Assembly (NCBI RefSeq): GCF_003931565.1
Contig: NZ_RRYI01000004.1
Coordinates: forward strand, 62,001-126,000
Origin: Caulobacter sp. 602-1
GTDB taxonomy: Bacteria; Pseudomonadota; Alphaproteobacteria; Caulobacterales; Caulobacteraceae
Direction of reading: 5' to 3'
DNA: 64,000 nucleotides
The position numbers and the translations under genes were made by a program. Positions 35,406-45,314 of the stretch are shown one piece after another (position 1 is the stretch's first letter; each line of letters opens with the position of its first letter). A model generated the notes under the pieces. It made no database searches. It saw only the letters and a program-made list of their open reading frames with translations, and had not been told where the DNA came from.

Positions 35406-37720
35406 GCCCCGAAGGCGCAGACCCTCTAACCCTGCAGGCGGTCACGCCGACCGCTCTGTCCGAACGCGCGCCCGATGTCGAATCGGGCGCGTCTTCGTCT
35501 CAAGCTCCGGCCGCGGCGGTCGAGCCGCCGGCGCCCAAGCCGCGCCCCAAGTTTCTTCGCCAGTACGAGCTGATCGAGCGGGTCCACGCCTACGACCCGA
35601 CGGCCGACGAGGCGCTGCTGAACCGCGCCTATGTCTACGCCATGCGGATGCACGGCTCGCAGACCCGGGCCAGCGGCGACCCCTACTACGCCCATCCGAT
35701 CGAGGTGGCGGGCATCCTCACCGAATACCGGCTGGACACCGCCACCATCGTCACCGCGCTCCTGCACGACGTGATCGAGGACACCCCGGTCACCAAGGAA
35801 GAGATCGCCAAGCTGTTCGGCGACGAGATCGCCGAGCTGGTCGAAGGCGTCACCAAGCTCAGCAAGCTCGAACTGCAGGCCGAGCACATGCGGCAGGCCG
35901 AGAACCTGCGCAAATTCATCCTGGCCATCTCCAAGGACGTCCGCGTCCTACTGGTCAAGCTGGCCGACCGTCTGCACAACATGCGGACGCTGCACTTCAT
36001 CAAGAACCAGGCGAAACGCGAGCGGATCGCCCGCGAGACGCGCGACATCTACGCGCCGCTGGCCCGCAACATCGGCTGTCACCGCATCTGCGTGGAGCTG
36101 GAGGAGCTGTCCTTCCAGCACACCAATCCGGTGGCGCGCGACGCCATCATCCGCCGCCTGGACGCGCTGCGCGAAGAGCAGGGCGGGGCGGTGGCCCTGG
36201 TCAGCCAGGAGATCGCCGCGCGCCTGGAATCGTCGAACATGCCGGCCCGCGTCTTCGGCCGCGAGAAGTCGCCCTATTCGATCTGGCGCAAGCTGCAGCG
36301 CAAATCGATCGGCTTCTCGCAGATGTCGGACATCTATGCGTTTCGCGTGATCGTCGACAGCGAGGAAGACTGCTACCGCGCCCTGGGCGTGGTCCACCGG
36401 GCCTGGTCCAGCGTGCCCGACCGCTTCAAGGACTACATCTCGACGCCGAAGCGGAACAACTACCGCTCGCTGCACACCACGGTCGTGGGCCCGCGCGGGA
36501 TGCGGATCGAGATGCAGATCCGCACCGAGGCCATGGACCGGGTCAACGAAGAGGGCGTCGCCGCCCACTTCCGCTACAAGGACGCCTCGTACGGGCTCGA
36601 CCTGGAAGGCATGGAAGCCGCCGGCGGCCGCGACCCGCTGGCCAACCTGCGCCAGCTGGTCCAGGTGCTGGAGCACGGCGGGGACTCCGAGGAACTGGTC
36701 GAGCACGCCAAGCTCGAGATGTTCCTCGACCAGGTGTTCGTCTTCACGCCCAAGGGCAAGCTGGTCAGCCTGCCGCGGGGCGCGATGCCGCTTGACTTCG
36801 CCTACGCCGTCCACACCAGCGTCGGCGACACCTGCATCGGCGTGAAGATCAACGGCGAGCTGAAGCCGCTGCGCACGCCGCTGGTCAATGGCGACGTGGT
36901 CGAGGTGGTGCGGGGCTCCAAGCCCGTGGTGCCGCCGGACTGGCGCTCGCTGACGGTCACGGGCCGGGCGAGATCCGCCATCCGGCGTCATATCCGCCAG
37001 ACCGAGAAGGAAGAGTTCCTGCGCCTGGGCAAGGCGTCGCTGGAGCAGGTCTTCGAGCGCGCCGGCAAGAAGCTGAAGGACGTCTCGCTGCGGCCGATCC
37101 TTGAGCGCTTCGCCCTGGAGAGCGACGAGGCGCTGTTCGACGCCGTCGGGCGGGGTCGGGTTTCGCCCAGCCAGGTGCTGGAGACGGCCTATCCGGGCAT
37201 GAAGGACTCCGATCGGGAGGCCGCCACGGCCCGCCGCAAGATCGAAGGCGGCCAGGACGCGACGCTCTACGTGCGCGGCGGCGGCCTGACCCCGGGCGTT
37301 TCCCTGCACTTCGCCCACTGCTGCAGCCCTGTGCCGGGCGACCGCATCGTCGGCATCCTGCGCGAGGACGGTGAGGGCCTTGACGTCCACACCATCGACT
37401 GCCCGCGCCTGGCCGAATACGAGGACCGCGAGGAGCTGTGGCGCGACCTGAACTGGACGCCCGAGGCCGAGCGCTCGACCATCTCGCTGACCCGCCTGCA
37501 CGCCACCATCCAGAACGCGCCCGGCGTGCTGGGCCTGGTCTGCACGATCATCGGCGAGGCCGGCGGCAACATCGTCAATTTGCGGATGCACCATCGGCAG
37601 AGCGACTTCTTCGACACCGACATCGATGTCGAGGTCCGCGACGCCAAGCACCTGACCAACATCCAGGCCGCGCTGCGGGCGTGTCCTTCGGTCGAGACCG
37701 TGGATCGGACGCGCGGCTAA
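35402..37720 (+). CDS. rsh: Bifunctional (p)ppGpp synthetase/hydrolase Rsh (SpoT)
   Basis: The stringent-response enzyme that makes and destroys (p)ppGpp. Counting from the proposed CTG start it is 772 residues: a proline-rich leader (about 1-50), the conserved [10 protein letters not shown], an HD hydrolase domain (His98, His122-Asp123 in LLHDVIEDT), the synthetase domain ([15 protein letters not shown], then DIYAFRVIV and [12 protein letters not shown]), TGS ([21 protein letters not shown]), a conserved HCCSPVPGD segment and a C-terminal ACT domain. The first ATG (35642) would delete part of the HD domain including conserved YELIERV, so translation must begin upstream. Coupled to rpoZ. Confidence 0.93.
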   Translation: MSPEGADPLTLQAVTPTALSERAPDVESGASSSQAPAAAVEPPAPKPRPKFLRQYELIERVHAYDPTADEALLNRAYVYAMRMHGSQTRASGDPYYAHPIEVAGILTEYRLDTATIVTALLHDVIEDTPVTKEEIAKLFGDEIAELVEGVTKLSKLELQAEHMRQAENLRKFILAISKDVRVLLVKLADRLHNMRTLHFIKNQAKRERIARETRDIYAPLARNIGCHRICVELEELSFQHTNPVARDAIIRRLDALREEQGGAVALVSQEIAARLESSNMPARVFGREKSPYSIWRKLQRKSIGFSQMSDIYAFRVIVDSEEDCYRALGVVHRAWSSVPDRFKDYISTPKRNNYRSLHTTVVGPRGMRIEMQIRTEAMDRVNEEGVAAHFRYKDASYGLDLEGMEAAGGRDPLANLRQLVQVLEHGGDSEELVEHAKLEMFLDQVFVFTPKGKLVSLPRGAMPLDFAYAVHTSVGDTCIGVKINGELKPLRTPLVNGDVVEVVRGSKPVVPPDWRSLTVTGRARSAIRRHIRQTEKEEFLRLGKASLEQVFERAGKKLKDVSLRPILERFALESDEALFDAVGRGRVSPSQVLETAYPGMKDSDREAATARRKIEGGQDATLYVRGGGLTPGVSLHFAHCCSPVPGDRIVGILREDGEGLDVHTIDCPRLAEYEDREELWRDLNWTPEAERSTISLTRLHATIQNAPGVLGLVCTIIGEAGGNIVNLRMHHRQSDFFDTDIDVEVRDAKHLTNIQAALRACPSVETVDRTRG

Positions 37721-37790
37721 GCTCCAAGCTGAACGGTTGCCGAATTCCCGTTAAGGGCGCATCGTCCTGGCCAAGACCGGGGAGGCGATC

Positions 37791-38831
37791 ATGGGTGCTG
37801 TACGCGTCTATTTCGCGACCAATCGCAACGAGCAGCCCGACAACAAGAAGCTGGTCTTCGGACCGCGCTTCAATCCCGACGGGGTGGCGGCGCTGCGGTT
37901 CGGCTATGTCGACTTCCCAGAGGGAGTCGAGACGCTGCAGGGCGGGTCGGTCGTCGTCTATCCGGACGTGAAAGGCGAGACCGACGTGGCCAAGACCGGC
38001 GGCGGCCGGTTCCTGGACGACATTCGCAAGGCGATGCTGGACGGCCAGGACACCCTGGTTTTCATCCACGGCTTCAACGTCACCTTCAACGGCGCGATCG
38101 AGGCGGGCGCGCGGCTGGCGCGCGACGTGCGGATCCGGGCCGGGGCGACCGATGACGGCCGGCCGGTGAACGTGGTGGTGTTCAGCTGGCCCTCGGACGG
38201 CGAGGCCGTGCCGTTCATGTCCTACTACAGCGACCGCGAGGACGCGCGGGCGTCCGGCCCCGCCCTGGCGCGGACCTATCTGAAACTGCGCGACTTCCTG
38301 GAGCAGCTGCGCAACGCGGATCGCTGTGATCGCAGCATCCACCTGATGGCCCACAGCATGGGCGCCTACGTCCTGCGCCAGGGCCTGCAGGCGGCGCTCG
38401 CCAAGGACCCCGACGGCTTGGTCCGCATCTTCGACCAGATCCTCCTGGCCGCCCCCGACGAGGACGACGACACCTTCGAGCAGGACAGCAAGCTGAAGCC
38501 CCTGCCGAGGATCGGGCGTCAGGTGACGGTCTATTTCAACCCATCCGATCGGGCGCTGGTCATCTCGGACAAGACCAAGGGCAATCCTGACCGCCTCGGG
38601 TCGGACGGCCCCCGGCTGATCGACATGCTGCCCAAGAAGGTGGTGCTGGTCGATTGCCGCAACGTGGCCGGCGACGCCGACGCCCTGGTCCAGCACAGCT
38701 ACTATGCGCGCAGCCGCGCCATGACCTTCGATATCGGCGCGGTGCTGGCGGGCATGGACGCCGAGGCGATCGGCAACCGGGACTATGTGCTGCCGCTGCG
38801 GGCGTGGCGGATCGTCAAGGAGCTGGCTTAG
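37791..38831 (+). CDS. DUF900 alpha/beta hydrolase
   Basis: A 346-residue hydrolase of the DUF900 type. It has an oxyanion-region HGF (93-95 in LVFIHGFNVTF), FSWPSDG, and the nucleophile Ser189 in LMAHSMGAYVLR. An acid (LLAAPDEDDD) follows as in the alpha/beta fold. No signal peptide is seen. It lies 70 bases after rsh, so may be read through from it. Natural substrate unknown; lipase or esterase activity is a guess from the fold. Confidence 0.85.
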   Translation: MGAVRVYFATNRNEQPDNKKLVFGPRFNPDGVAALRFGYVDFPEGVETLQGGSVVVYPDVKGETDVAKTGGGRFLDDIRKAMLDGQDTLVFIHGFNVTFNGAIEAGARLARDVRIRAGATDDGRPVNVVVFSWPSDGEAVPFMSYYSDREDARASGPALARTYLKLRDFLEQLRNADRCDRSIHLMAHSMGAYVLRQGLQAALAKDPDGLVRIFDQILLAAPDEDDDTFEQDSKLKPLPRIGRQVTVYFNPSDRALVISDKTKGNPDRLGSDGPRLIDMLPKKVVLVDCRNVAGDADALVQHSYYARSRAMTFDIGAVLAGMDAEAIGNRDYVLPLRAWRIVKELA

Positions 38832-39235
38832 CGCCCCCGCAGCGCCGCCACCGCGTCGCGCGTGCCCGCCGTCATCGGCGAGGGCAGGGCGTCCAGGGCG
38901 AACCAGCCCCATTCGTGGATGGCGTGGGCCTCCTGGATCGCCGGCTCGCCCGCGAAGCTTTCGACCGCGTAGGTGATGGCCACCCAGTGATAGTCGGGGG
39001 CGACCATGTCGGTGACGGCCAGGACGCGGCCGGCCTTGATGGTGATCCCCAGTTCCTCGCGGATCTCGCGTTCGGCGCAGACGTGGGCGGCCTCGCCCCA
39101 GTCCAGCTTGCCGCCGGGCACGCCCCAGTGATCGGCCTCGGGGTTCTTGACCCGCTTGACCAGCAGCAGCCGGCCTTGGCTGTCGAGGATGGCCGCGCCG
39201 CAGCCGACGCGAGGACGTTGCACTTCTTCGGTCAT
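38828..39235 (-). CDS. NUDIX hydrolase
   Basis: A 135-residue NUDIX protein. The box reads GGKLDWGEAAHVCAEREIRE (41-60) then ELGI, fitting G-x5-E-x7-REUXEEXGU, with the glutamates that hold magnesium. NUDIX enzymes split nucleoside diphosphates linked to another group; the compact form and VGCGAAILDSQGRLLLVKR resemble house-cleaning or ADP-ribose type members. The start at 39235 was preferred over one 12 codons upstream. It converges with the hydrolase gene, stops overlapping, and is divergent from pyrE. Confidence 0.9.
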   Translation of the reverse strand: MTEEVQRPRVGCGAAILDSQGRLLLVKRVKNPEADHWGVPGGKLDWGEAAHVCAEREIREELGITIKAGRVLAVTDMVAPDYHWVAITYAVESFAGEPAIQEAHAIHEWGWFALDALPSPMTAGTRDAVAALRGR

Positions 39236-39316
39236 GCGCGCCGTAAAGCCTGAAACGGCGCGGTCAGGCAAGCCGGCGTTTGAAGACTCGCCCGCTTGGT
39301 TCTATAGGCAGCGTTC

Positions 39317-39898
39317 ATGACCAACGATGACGTCCTCGACGAATTCCGCGCCGCAGGGGCTCTGCGCGAAGGCCACTTCGTGCTGTCCAGCGGCCTGCAC
39401 AGCCCGGTCTTCCTGCAGAAGAACCTGGTGTTCATGCGCCCCGAGCGCTGCGAGCGGCTCTGCAAGGCCCTGGCGGAGAAGATCCTCGCCACGGTCGGCG
39501 CGGTCGACGTCGCTGTCTCGCCGGCCGTCGGCGGCATCATCCCCGGCTATGAGACCGCCCGTCACCTGAACGTGCCGTCGATCTATGTCGAGCGCGAGGG
39601 CGGCAGCTTCAAGTTCCGCCGCGGCTTCCACCTGGAGCCCGGCCAGAAGGTCGTGATGGTCGAGGACATCGTCACCACCGGCCTGTCGTCGCGCGAATGC
39701 ATCCAGGCCATCCAGGAGGCTGGCGGCGACGTCGTGGCCGCCGCCTGCATCGTCGACCGCTCGGGCGGCAAGGTCGATGTCGGCGTGCCGCTCATCTCGC
39801 TGTGCAGCCTGGAAGTCCCCGCCTATCCGGCCGACGCCCTGCCGCCGGAGCTGGCCGCGATCCCCATCGAGGATCCCGGCAGCCGCCGGCTGCGGTAG
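39317..39898 (+). CDS. pyrE: Orotate phosphoribosyltransferase
   Basis: A 193-residue OPRTase of pyrimidine synthesis: orotate plus PRPP to orotidine-5'-phosphate. The PRPP-binding motif VEDIVTTG is at 115-122, and [19 protein letters not shown] and the flexible-loop lysine/arginine segment [13 protein letters not shown] fit the family. Typical length for the alphaproteobacterial subtype. It stands alone, divergent from the NUDIX gene and convergent with the M20 peptidase gene. Confidence 0.96.
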   Translation: MTNDDVLDEFRAAGALREGHFVLSSGLHSPVFLQKNLVFMRPERCERLCKALAEKILATVGAVDVAVSPAVGGIIPGYETARHLNVPSIYVEREGGSFKFRRGFHLEPGQKVVMVEDIVTTGLSSRECIQAIQEAGGDVVAAACIVDRSGGKVDVGVPLISLCSLEVPAYPADALPPELAAIPIEDPGSRRLR

Positions 39899-39904
39899 AG
39901 CGGT

Positions 39905-41533
39905 CTAGTCGGCCGCCTTGGCCGGCGGCGGCGTCAGCTGCTTGACCGGCCAGGCGATGCCCAACTGCTCCAGATAGGTCCCGTACTTGTCGGGGTCGTA
40001 GTAGTACTTCTTCATCTCGGGCCGATAGGTCGCCATGATATTGGCGTTGATCTGGGTCTGCGGCTTGTCCGTCGCGGCCAGCATCGGCACGTACTTCTGC
40101 GTCTTGGTCTGGACGTCGGTGAAGTAGGTCTTGGCTTCGGCCAGCAGCTTGGGCTGGGTCAAGAGGTCCAGCGCCGTCATCGCCACCACCTTCGAGCCGG
40201 CCACCACGCCCTTGTGGGCGATCGGCGTGGCCATCGAGATGGCGTTGGCCCAGTGGTGGCCCGGCAGGTCGGGGATGTTCGACGGATAGTTGATCGTGAT
40301 CGTGGGCATGATCCACGAGATGTCGCCGATGTCGTCCGAGCCGCCGCTTTCGGGCTTTTCCTCCGGGGGCTTGAGGCCCTTCAGCTTGACGTCGAGGCCG
40401 TCCTGCTTGGTCGAGCCGACGTTCTTCTGCACGGCCTTGGCGAAGGCCTGCTCGTCGTCGGTCCACTTGGGCAGGCCGACGGCGTCGATGTTCTTCTGGG
40501 CCGCCTCGGCGATCGGTTTGTTGAAGTGGCGCGGGGCGGCCGTGCCGACGATGGCGTAGTCCATCTTCGTGTCGGTCATGTCGGCCGCCGCCTTGGCGAT
40601 CCGGTTGCCGATGTCCCAGTTCTTCTTGATCGCGTCGAAGGTCTGTTCGCGGAAATAGTACCAGACGGTGGCTTCGGACGGCACGACGTTGGGCTGGTCG
40701 CCGCCGTCGGTGATCACATAGTGCGAGCGCTGCTCGGGCTTGAGATGCTCGCGGCGCATGTTCCAGCCCATGTCCATCAGCTCGACGGCGTCCAGGGCGC
40801 TGCGGCCACGCCACGGCGCGCCGGCCGAGTGGGCGGACTCGCCATGGAAATTGTACTTGATCGAGACCAGGCCCGTGCCCGAGGGCTGACCCCAGGCGGT
40901 CTGCAGGTTCGAGCCGACGTGGGTGAAGATGGTGGCGTCGACGCCGTTGAACACGCCATCGCGGACCATGTAGGCCTTGCCGGCCACCAGCTCCTCGGCC
41001 ACGCCGGGCCACAGGACCAGGGTCCCGGCGATGTTCTGCTTGGTCATCACGTCCTTGACCGCCAGGGCGGCGACGACGTTCAGGGCCTGGCCGGAGTTGT
41101 GGCCCTCGCCGTGGCCCGGCGCGCCGGGAACGATCGGATCATGCCAGGGCACGCCCGGCTTCTGCGAGGCCTTGGGGATGCAGTCGATGTCGCTGCCGAA
41201 GGCGATGGTCGGGCCGCCGCTCCCGTTCGTCCAGGTCGCGGTCCAGGCCGTCGGGATGCCCGAGACGCCGCGCTTGATGGTGAAGCCGTTCTGCTCCAGC
41301 ACCTTGGTGATGTAGGCCGAGGTCTCGACCTCCTGGAAACCCAGCTCGCCGAACGAGAAGATCTCGTCGTTCATCACCTGGGCCAGCTTGGCGCGGCTCT
41401 CGACGCCCGCCACGGCCTCGGCTTTCAGGCTCTTGAGCTTGCCGGCCGAAATGTCGGCGGCGCTCGCCCCACTCGCCAAGGTGATCGCCAGAACGCCCGC
41501 CGTCGCGGCCAGCCAGGTCTTGTTCGAAATCAT
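39905..41533 (-). CDS. Exported M20-family amidohydrolase (AbgB-like)
   Basis: A 542-residue metallopeptidase with a signal peptide (WLAATAGVLAITLASGASA, cleaved before AD). It belongs to the M20 amidohydrolases near AbgB (p-aminobenzoyl-glutamate hydrolase) and peptidase M20D: AFGSDIDCIPK, HGEGHNSGQA, GVAEELVAGKA (catalytic Glu-Glu), THVGSN and a dimerisation lid with FHGESAHSAGAPWRGRSALDA. The C-terminal MPTITINYPSNIPDLPGHHWANA contributes the last metal histidine. GGGAGG precedes the ATG. Periplasmic breakdown of acylated or glutamyl compounds is likely. Divergent from pdxJ. Confidence 0.9.
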   Translation of the reverse strand: MISNKTWLAATAGVLAITLASGASAADISAGKLKSLKAEAVAGVESRAKLAQVMNDEIFSFGELGFQEVETSAYITKVLEQNGFTIKRGVSGIPTAWTATWTNGSGGPTIAFGSDIDCIPKASQKPGVPWHDPIVPGAPGHGEGHNSGQALNVVAALAVKDVMTKQNIAGTLVLWPGVAEELVAGKAYMVRDGVFNGVDATIFTHVGSNLQTAWGQPSGTGLVSIKYNFHGESAHSAGAPWRGRSALDAVELMDMGWNMRREHLKPEQRSHYVITDGGDQPNVVPSEATVWYYFREQTFDAIKKNWDIGNRIAKAAADMTDTKMDYAIVGTAAPRHFNKPIAEAAQKNIDAVGLPKWTDDEQAFAKAVQKNVGSTKQDGLDVKLKGLKPPEEKPESGGSDDIGDISWIMPTITINYPSNIPDLPGHHWANAISMATPIAHKGVVAGSKVVAMTALDLLTQPKLLAEAKTYFTDVQTKTQKYVPMLAATDKPQTQINANIMATYRPEMKKYYYDPDKYGTYLEQLGIAWPVKQLTPPPAKAAD

Positions 41534-41691
41534 CACGCCCCTCCCAAAGGTAGAGCGTATACGATTAGGCGCCGGCGCGGCTTTGTCCATGCGCCAGCCC
41601 TGGCGCCGGCCCGCGAAATTCCCACCTGCACAGGCGGGCGGCTGGGCTTATAGACTCCAGCCGAGTCCTTGGGTTTCGACGGGAAGAGCGG

Positions 41692-42471
41692 ATGAGCTTG
41701 CGACTGGGCGTCAATATCGACCACGTGGCCACGATCCGGAACGCGCGCGGTTCGTCCTATCCCGAGCCGGTGCGCGCGGCGGAGCTGGCCCTGGCCGCCG
41801 GCGCCGACGGCATCACCGCCCACCTGCGCGAGGATCGCCGCCACATCAGCGACGCCGACATCGCCGTGCTGACCGACCTCTGCCACAAGCGCGGCAAGCC
41901 GCTGAACTTCGAGATGGCCGTGACCGACGAGATGGTCGGCATCGCCATCGGCGCGCGCCCGCACGCCGCCTGCCTGGTGCCCGAGCGCCGCGAGGAGGTC
42001 ACCACCGAGGGCGGCCTGGATGTGATCAAGGGCCAGAACCGCATCGCCGACGCCACCGCCCGCCTGCGCACCGTCGGGGCGCGGGTGTCGCTGTTCATCG
42101 AAGCCGATCCCGAGCAGATCCGCGCCTCGGCCGCCGCCGGCGCCCAGGTCATCGAGCTGCACACCGGCGCCTATTGCGACGCCTATCGCGAGGGCCACCT
42201 TGAACGCGCCGAAGCCATTCTCGAGCGGCTGAAGGCCGGCGCGGCCCTGGCCGCGAACCTCGGCCTCGAAGTCCACGCCGGCCACGGCATCGACTACGCC
42301 ACCGTCAAGCCGATCGCCGCGATCCCGGAGATCGCCGAGCTGAACATCGGCCACTTCCTGATCGGCGAGGCGATCTTCGTGGGCCTGCCGCAGGCGATCC
42401 AGCGGATGCGCCTGCTGATGGACGCCGCCCGGGTCGAGCATCCCGTGAAAGTGGAGGCCGGTTTTGCGTAA
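41692..42471 (+). CDS. pdxJ: Pyridoxine 5'-phosphate synthase
   Basis: A 259-residue TIM-barrel enzyme joining 1-deoxyxylulose-5-phosphate with 3-amino-2-oxopropyl phosphate in vitamin B6 synthesis. The conserved [14 protein letters not shown] (residues 7-20), [23 protein letters not shown] and VHAGHGIDY motifs are all visible. It begins the pdxJ-acpS-lepB-rnc run, the same order found in related alphaproteobacteria. The N-terminal [12 protein letters not shown] fits the family start. Confidence 0.97.
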   Translation: MSLRLGVNIDHVATIRNARGSSYPEPVRAAELALAAGADGITAHLREDRRHISDADIAVLTDLCHKRGKPLNFEMAVTDEMVGIAIGARPHAACLVPERREEVTTEGGLDVIKGQNRIADATARLRTVGARVSLFIEADPEQIRASAAAGAQVIELHTGAYCDAYREGHLERAEAILERLKAGAALAANLGLEVHAGHGIDYATVKPIAAIPEIAELNIGHFLIGEAIFVGLPQAIQRMRLLMDAARVEHPVKVEAGFA

Positions 42472-42534
42472 GGATGCTCGACAGCTAGAAGATGCCGAGC
42501 GCGAAACGCGCTCGGTGGAAGCGGAGCAGGCGGC

Positions 42535-42936
42535 GTGATCATCGGCATCGGCTCGGACCTCTGTGATATCCGCCGCATCGAGAAGTCACTGGAACGCTTC
42601 GGCGAGCGCTTCACCAACAAGGTCTTCACCGAGATCGAGCGCAAGCGGTCCGAGCGCAAGCCCGACCGCGCTTCCAGCTACGCCAAGCGGTTCGCGGCCA
42701 AGGAGGCCTGCTCCAAGGCCCTGGGCACGGGGCTCAAGCGCGGCGTGCATCTGGCCGGCATGGGCGTGGTCAACCTGCCGTCGGGCAAGCCGACCATGGC
42801 CCTGACCGGCGGCGCGCTGGAAAGGCTGAAGGAACTGACGCCAGAGGGCATGGAGGCGGTGATCCACCTCTCCCTCACCGACGACCATCCCTACGCCCAG
42901 GCTTTCGTGATCATCGAGGCCGTGCCCAGGGCCTGA
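42535..42936 (+). CDS. acpS: Holo-[acyl-carrier-protein] synthase
   Basis: A 133-residue 4'-phosphopantetheinyl transferase that loads acyl carrier protein. [13 protein letters not shown] (4-16) and [15 protein letters not shown] carry the magnesium-binding Asp9 and the glutamate of the AKEA motif. The start is a GTG at 42535. It is 63 bases after pdxJ and 171 bases before lepB. Confidence 0.95.
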   Translation: MIIGIGSDLCDIRRIEKSLERFGERFTNKVFTEIERKRSERKPDRASSYAKRFAAKEACSKALGTGLKRGVHLAGMGVVNLPSGKPTMALTGGALERLKELTPEGMEAVIHLSLTDDHPYAQAFVIIEAVPRA

Positions 42937-43107
42937 CGCACTCGCCTCCTGCCCGAGCGCGTTTGACGAGACGGCCCAACCGTCGCCATGAAGTGCGGCT
43001 AACGGCCCGCCCACTTGCCCCTCCAACTCTTGCTCATGGGGGCAAGCCCGTCTAGCAAAGCCGAACCGGTTCGCCGGCCAATCATCTTCGAAGAGCTCCG
43101 CGCCCGC

Positions 43108-43953
43108 ATGACCGACGCCGCCGACGACCTCACGCCGCCCGAAGAGAAGGGCGTCGTCGCCGAGTTCATCGAGATCATCAAGACCGTCGCCTACGCCCTG
43201 GGCATCGCCCTCGTGCTGCGGGTCCTTCTGTTCCAGCCCTTCACCATTCCGTCGGCCTCGATGGAGCCCAACCTCTATCAGGGCGACTACATCATCGTGT
43301 CGAAGTTCAGCTACGGCTGGAGCAAGCACTCGATCCCGTTCAGTCCGCCGATCATCAAGGGCCGCATCCTGGGTCACGCCCCGACGCGCGGCGACATCAT
43401 CGTCTTCAAGCTGCCGCGCGACAACCGCACTGACTACATCAAGCGCCTGATCGGTCTGCCGGGCGACAAGGTCCAGATCCGCGGCGGCCAGGTGTTCATC
43501 AACGGCAAGGCCCTGCCGCGCAAGGAACAGGCCCCGGCCCTGGTCGACACCGGCTACGGCTTCACTCAGCAGGTGCAGCGCTTCCAGGAGACCAACCCGG
43601 AAGGCCGCCAGTACAACACCCAGGACTTCGGCCCCGACAGCCGCGGCGACAACACCGGCGTCTACACCGTGCCGGCCGGCTGCTACTTCTTCATGGGCGA
43701 CAACCGCGACAACTCGGCCGACAGTCGCTTCGACCCGGGCGTCTCGCCTTACGCGGAGAGCGCTTGCAAGTGGGACTACGAGCTGGACCAGTATATCGGT
43801 GACGAGATCGGCGTCGGCTTCGTGCCCGCCGAGAACCTGGTGGGCCGCGCCCAGATCATCCTGCTGTCGTGGAACGCCGAGGCCAGCCTGTTCAAGCCGT
43901 GGACGTGGTTCCTGAACGCCCGTCCCAGCCGCTTCTTCCACGTGCTGAAGTGA
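43108..43953 (+). CDS. lepB: Signal peptidase I
   Basis: A 281-residue signal peptidase that removes leaders from exported proteins. One transmembrane helix (about 26-42), the Ser-Lys pair Ser51 (IPSASMEPNL) and Lys112 (DYIKRLIGLPGD), and the conserved FMGDNRDNSADSR box. Start uncertain: ATG 43108 is taken, but the frame is open to 43015, with another ATG at 43036 adding a basic segment (SSKAEPVRRP). The gene ends nine bases before rnc. Confidence 0.93.
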   Translation: MTDAADDLTPPEEKGVVAEFIEIIKTVAYALGIALVLRVLLFQPFTIPSASMEPNLYQGDYIIVSKFSYGWSKHSIPFSPPIIKGRILGHAPTRGDIIVFKLPRDNRTDYIKRLIGLPGDKVQIRGGQVFINGKALPRKEQAPALVDTGYGFTQQVQRFQETNPEGRQYNTQDFGPDSRGDNTGVYTVPAGCYFFMGDNRDNSADSRFDPGVSPYAESACKWDYELDQYIGDEIGVGFVPAENLVGRAQIILLSWNAEASLFKPWTWFLNARPSRFFHVLK

Positions 43954-43962
43954 TGCAGAACC

Positions 43963-44658
43963 ATGGATAGACGGGTCGCCGCCGTCGGCGACCTCGAGCG
44001 CCGGATCGGCCATCGGTTCAACGACCGCGAACTGCTCGAACGCGCCTTGACGCACGCCAGCGTCGGGGATGGGGCCAAGAAGGTCCGCGACAACGAGGTG
44101 CTGGAGTTCATCGGCGACCGGGTGCTGGGCCTGTTGGCCGCCGAGGCCCTGGCCGATCGCTTCCCGAAGGCCAAGGAGGGCGAGCTGGCTCCGCGCCTGA
44201 ACGCCCTGGTCAGCCGCGAGACCTGCGCCCGCGTCGCGCGCCTGGCCGAACTGGGCCCGGCCCTGCGTCTGTCGGCCTCGTCCAGCAAGATCGGCGGCCG
44301 CGAGACCGACTCGATCCTGGCCGGCGCCACCGAAGCCCTGATGGCCGCCCTCTACCAGGACGGCGGCCTGGACGCGGCCCGCAAGGTGTTCCTCGACCTG
44401 TGGGCCGACGAGTTCGACAAGGCCGGCGAGGGCCGTCCGCGCGACCCCAAGACCGCGCTGCAGGAATGGGCCCAGGGCAAGGGCCGCCCGTTGCCGACCT
44501 ACCGCGTCCTGGACCGTACGGGACCCGACCACGCGCCGGTGTTCACGGTCGAGGCGGTGGTGGTCGGGGTGGATCCGGCTATCGCCAAAGGCAAGTCCCG
44601 GCAGGAGGCCGAGAAGGCCGCCGCCAAGGCGTTGCTGGAGCGCGAAGGGGCGGGGTAA
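43963..44658 (+). CDS. rnc: Ribonuclease III
   Basis: A 231-residue double-strand RNA nuclease. The signature [15 protein letters not shown] (43-57) carries Glu45, Glu48 and Asp52 of the metal site; a second acidic cluster is in [17 protein letters not shown]. The C-terminal dsRNA-binding domain runs from about residue 155 ([13 protein letters not shown]) to the end ([13 protein letters not shown]). It cuts rRNA precursors and structured mRNA. It follows lepB closely, as in E. coli, but era does not follow directly because a 656-bp gap and a DsbA-like gene intervene. Confidence 0.96.
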   Translation: MDRRVAAVGDLERRIGHRFNDRELLERALTHASVGDGAKKVRDNEVLEFIGDRVLGLLAAEALADRFPKAKEGELAPRLNALVSRETCARVARLAELGPALRLSASSSKIGGRETDSILAGATEALMAALYQDGGLDAARKVFLDLWADEFDKAGEGRPRDPKTALQEWAQGKGRPLPTYRVLDRTGPDHAPVFTVEAVVVGVDPAIAKGKSRQEAEKAAAKALLEREGAG

Positions 44659-45314
44659 CGAACCCCTCTAGAGGGGATTGGGCGGCGTCTATCCTCGGAA
44701 TTCGCGGGATCGAACCCAGTGAAATCAACCACTTCCCACTTTTTCGCGCCGCTGAATGATCCGCGTTGAATCCGCCGCGATAATCAAAGCCATCCCCGTC
44801 GCGGGGGAGGGCGTTTGGATCCGGCCCAAAACGGCGGCGGGGGTAGGTTGAGCGGGGCCGCTGGCGGTTCCCGGAGGCTCGAAAGTCGCCCCGTCCGTAC
44901 TCTTTAGGCGGATCGGCAGGCGAACGGGCAGTCTCCGGGGCCAAACCCTCAGCGGATCGACAGGGCGGTGATCGTACAAGCCGCCTATCGTGGATCGTCG
45001 GGGTCGAGACGGATGTAGCCGATCGACTTGGTCCGCGCCCGTCCGGGGGTAAACGGGGACCCGAGCAGACAACGCTCACGCCTCCCGACCTCACGGGCAA
45101 GAACAGCCTGGCGGAGCGGAGTCGCGAGCCGAAACAAAAACAAACCCTACGGTCTCCGGGTTCGCCCGGCCGCTCCGTCGCCTCCCCACGCCTTCAGCGG
45201 CCGCGCCGCGTGAAGCCGCGGCGCTGTGCGTCCTTCCAAGCCCGCACCTTGACCGCCGTCACGCCGAGCCCCTTTCATGCCGTCTCGCGTCCGCGATTCC
45301 CGGAGACCTTCCCC
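44659..45314. other. 656-bp interval without a convincing gene between rnc and the DsbA-like gene
   Basis: Long for this compact genome. It opens with the palindrome CCCCTCTAGAGGGG (44663-44676) just past the rnc stop, without a T-run. From 44800 to 45130 the sequence is richer in G-runs than the genes around it and contains a clear hairpin (GTCGA 45003-45007 with TCGAC 45023-45027, inner CGG/CCG pair). A minus-strand reading of 173 codons (44579-45100) runs into antisense of rnc and lacks any protein-like pattern. I could not match RNase P, tmRNA, SRP or 6S RNA motifs. It may hold an unknown RNA, a decayed gene or the promoter region of the next operon. Confidence 0.6.

Noticed and set aside
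35642-37720. rsh starting at ATG 35642
   Set aside because: It would delete conserved sequence before the HD domain; the CTG with a strong Shine-Dalgarno is preferred.
44579-45100. A 173-codon minus-strand frame in the gap after rnc
   Set aside because: Arg/Pro-rich, runs into antisense of rnc, no ribosome-binding site or domain; not reported as a gene.
44659-45314. RNase P RNA, tmRNA, SRP RNA or 6S RNA in the gap after rnc
   Set aside because: None of the conserved core motifs I know for these RNAs could be found on either strand. Left as unexplained.
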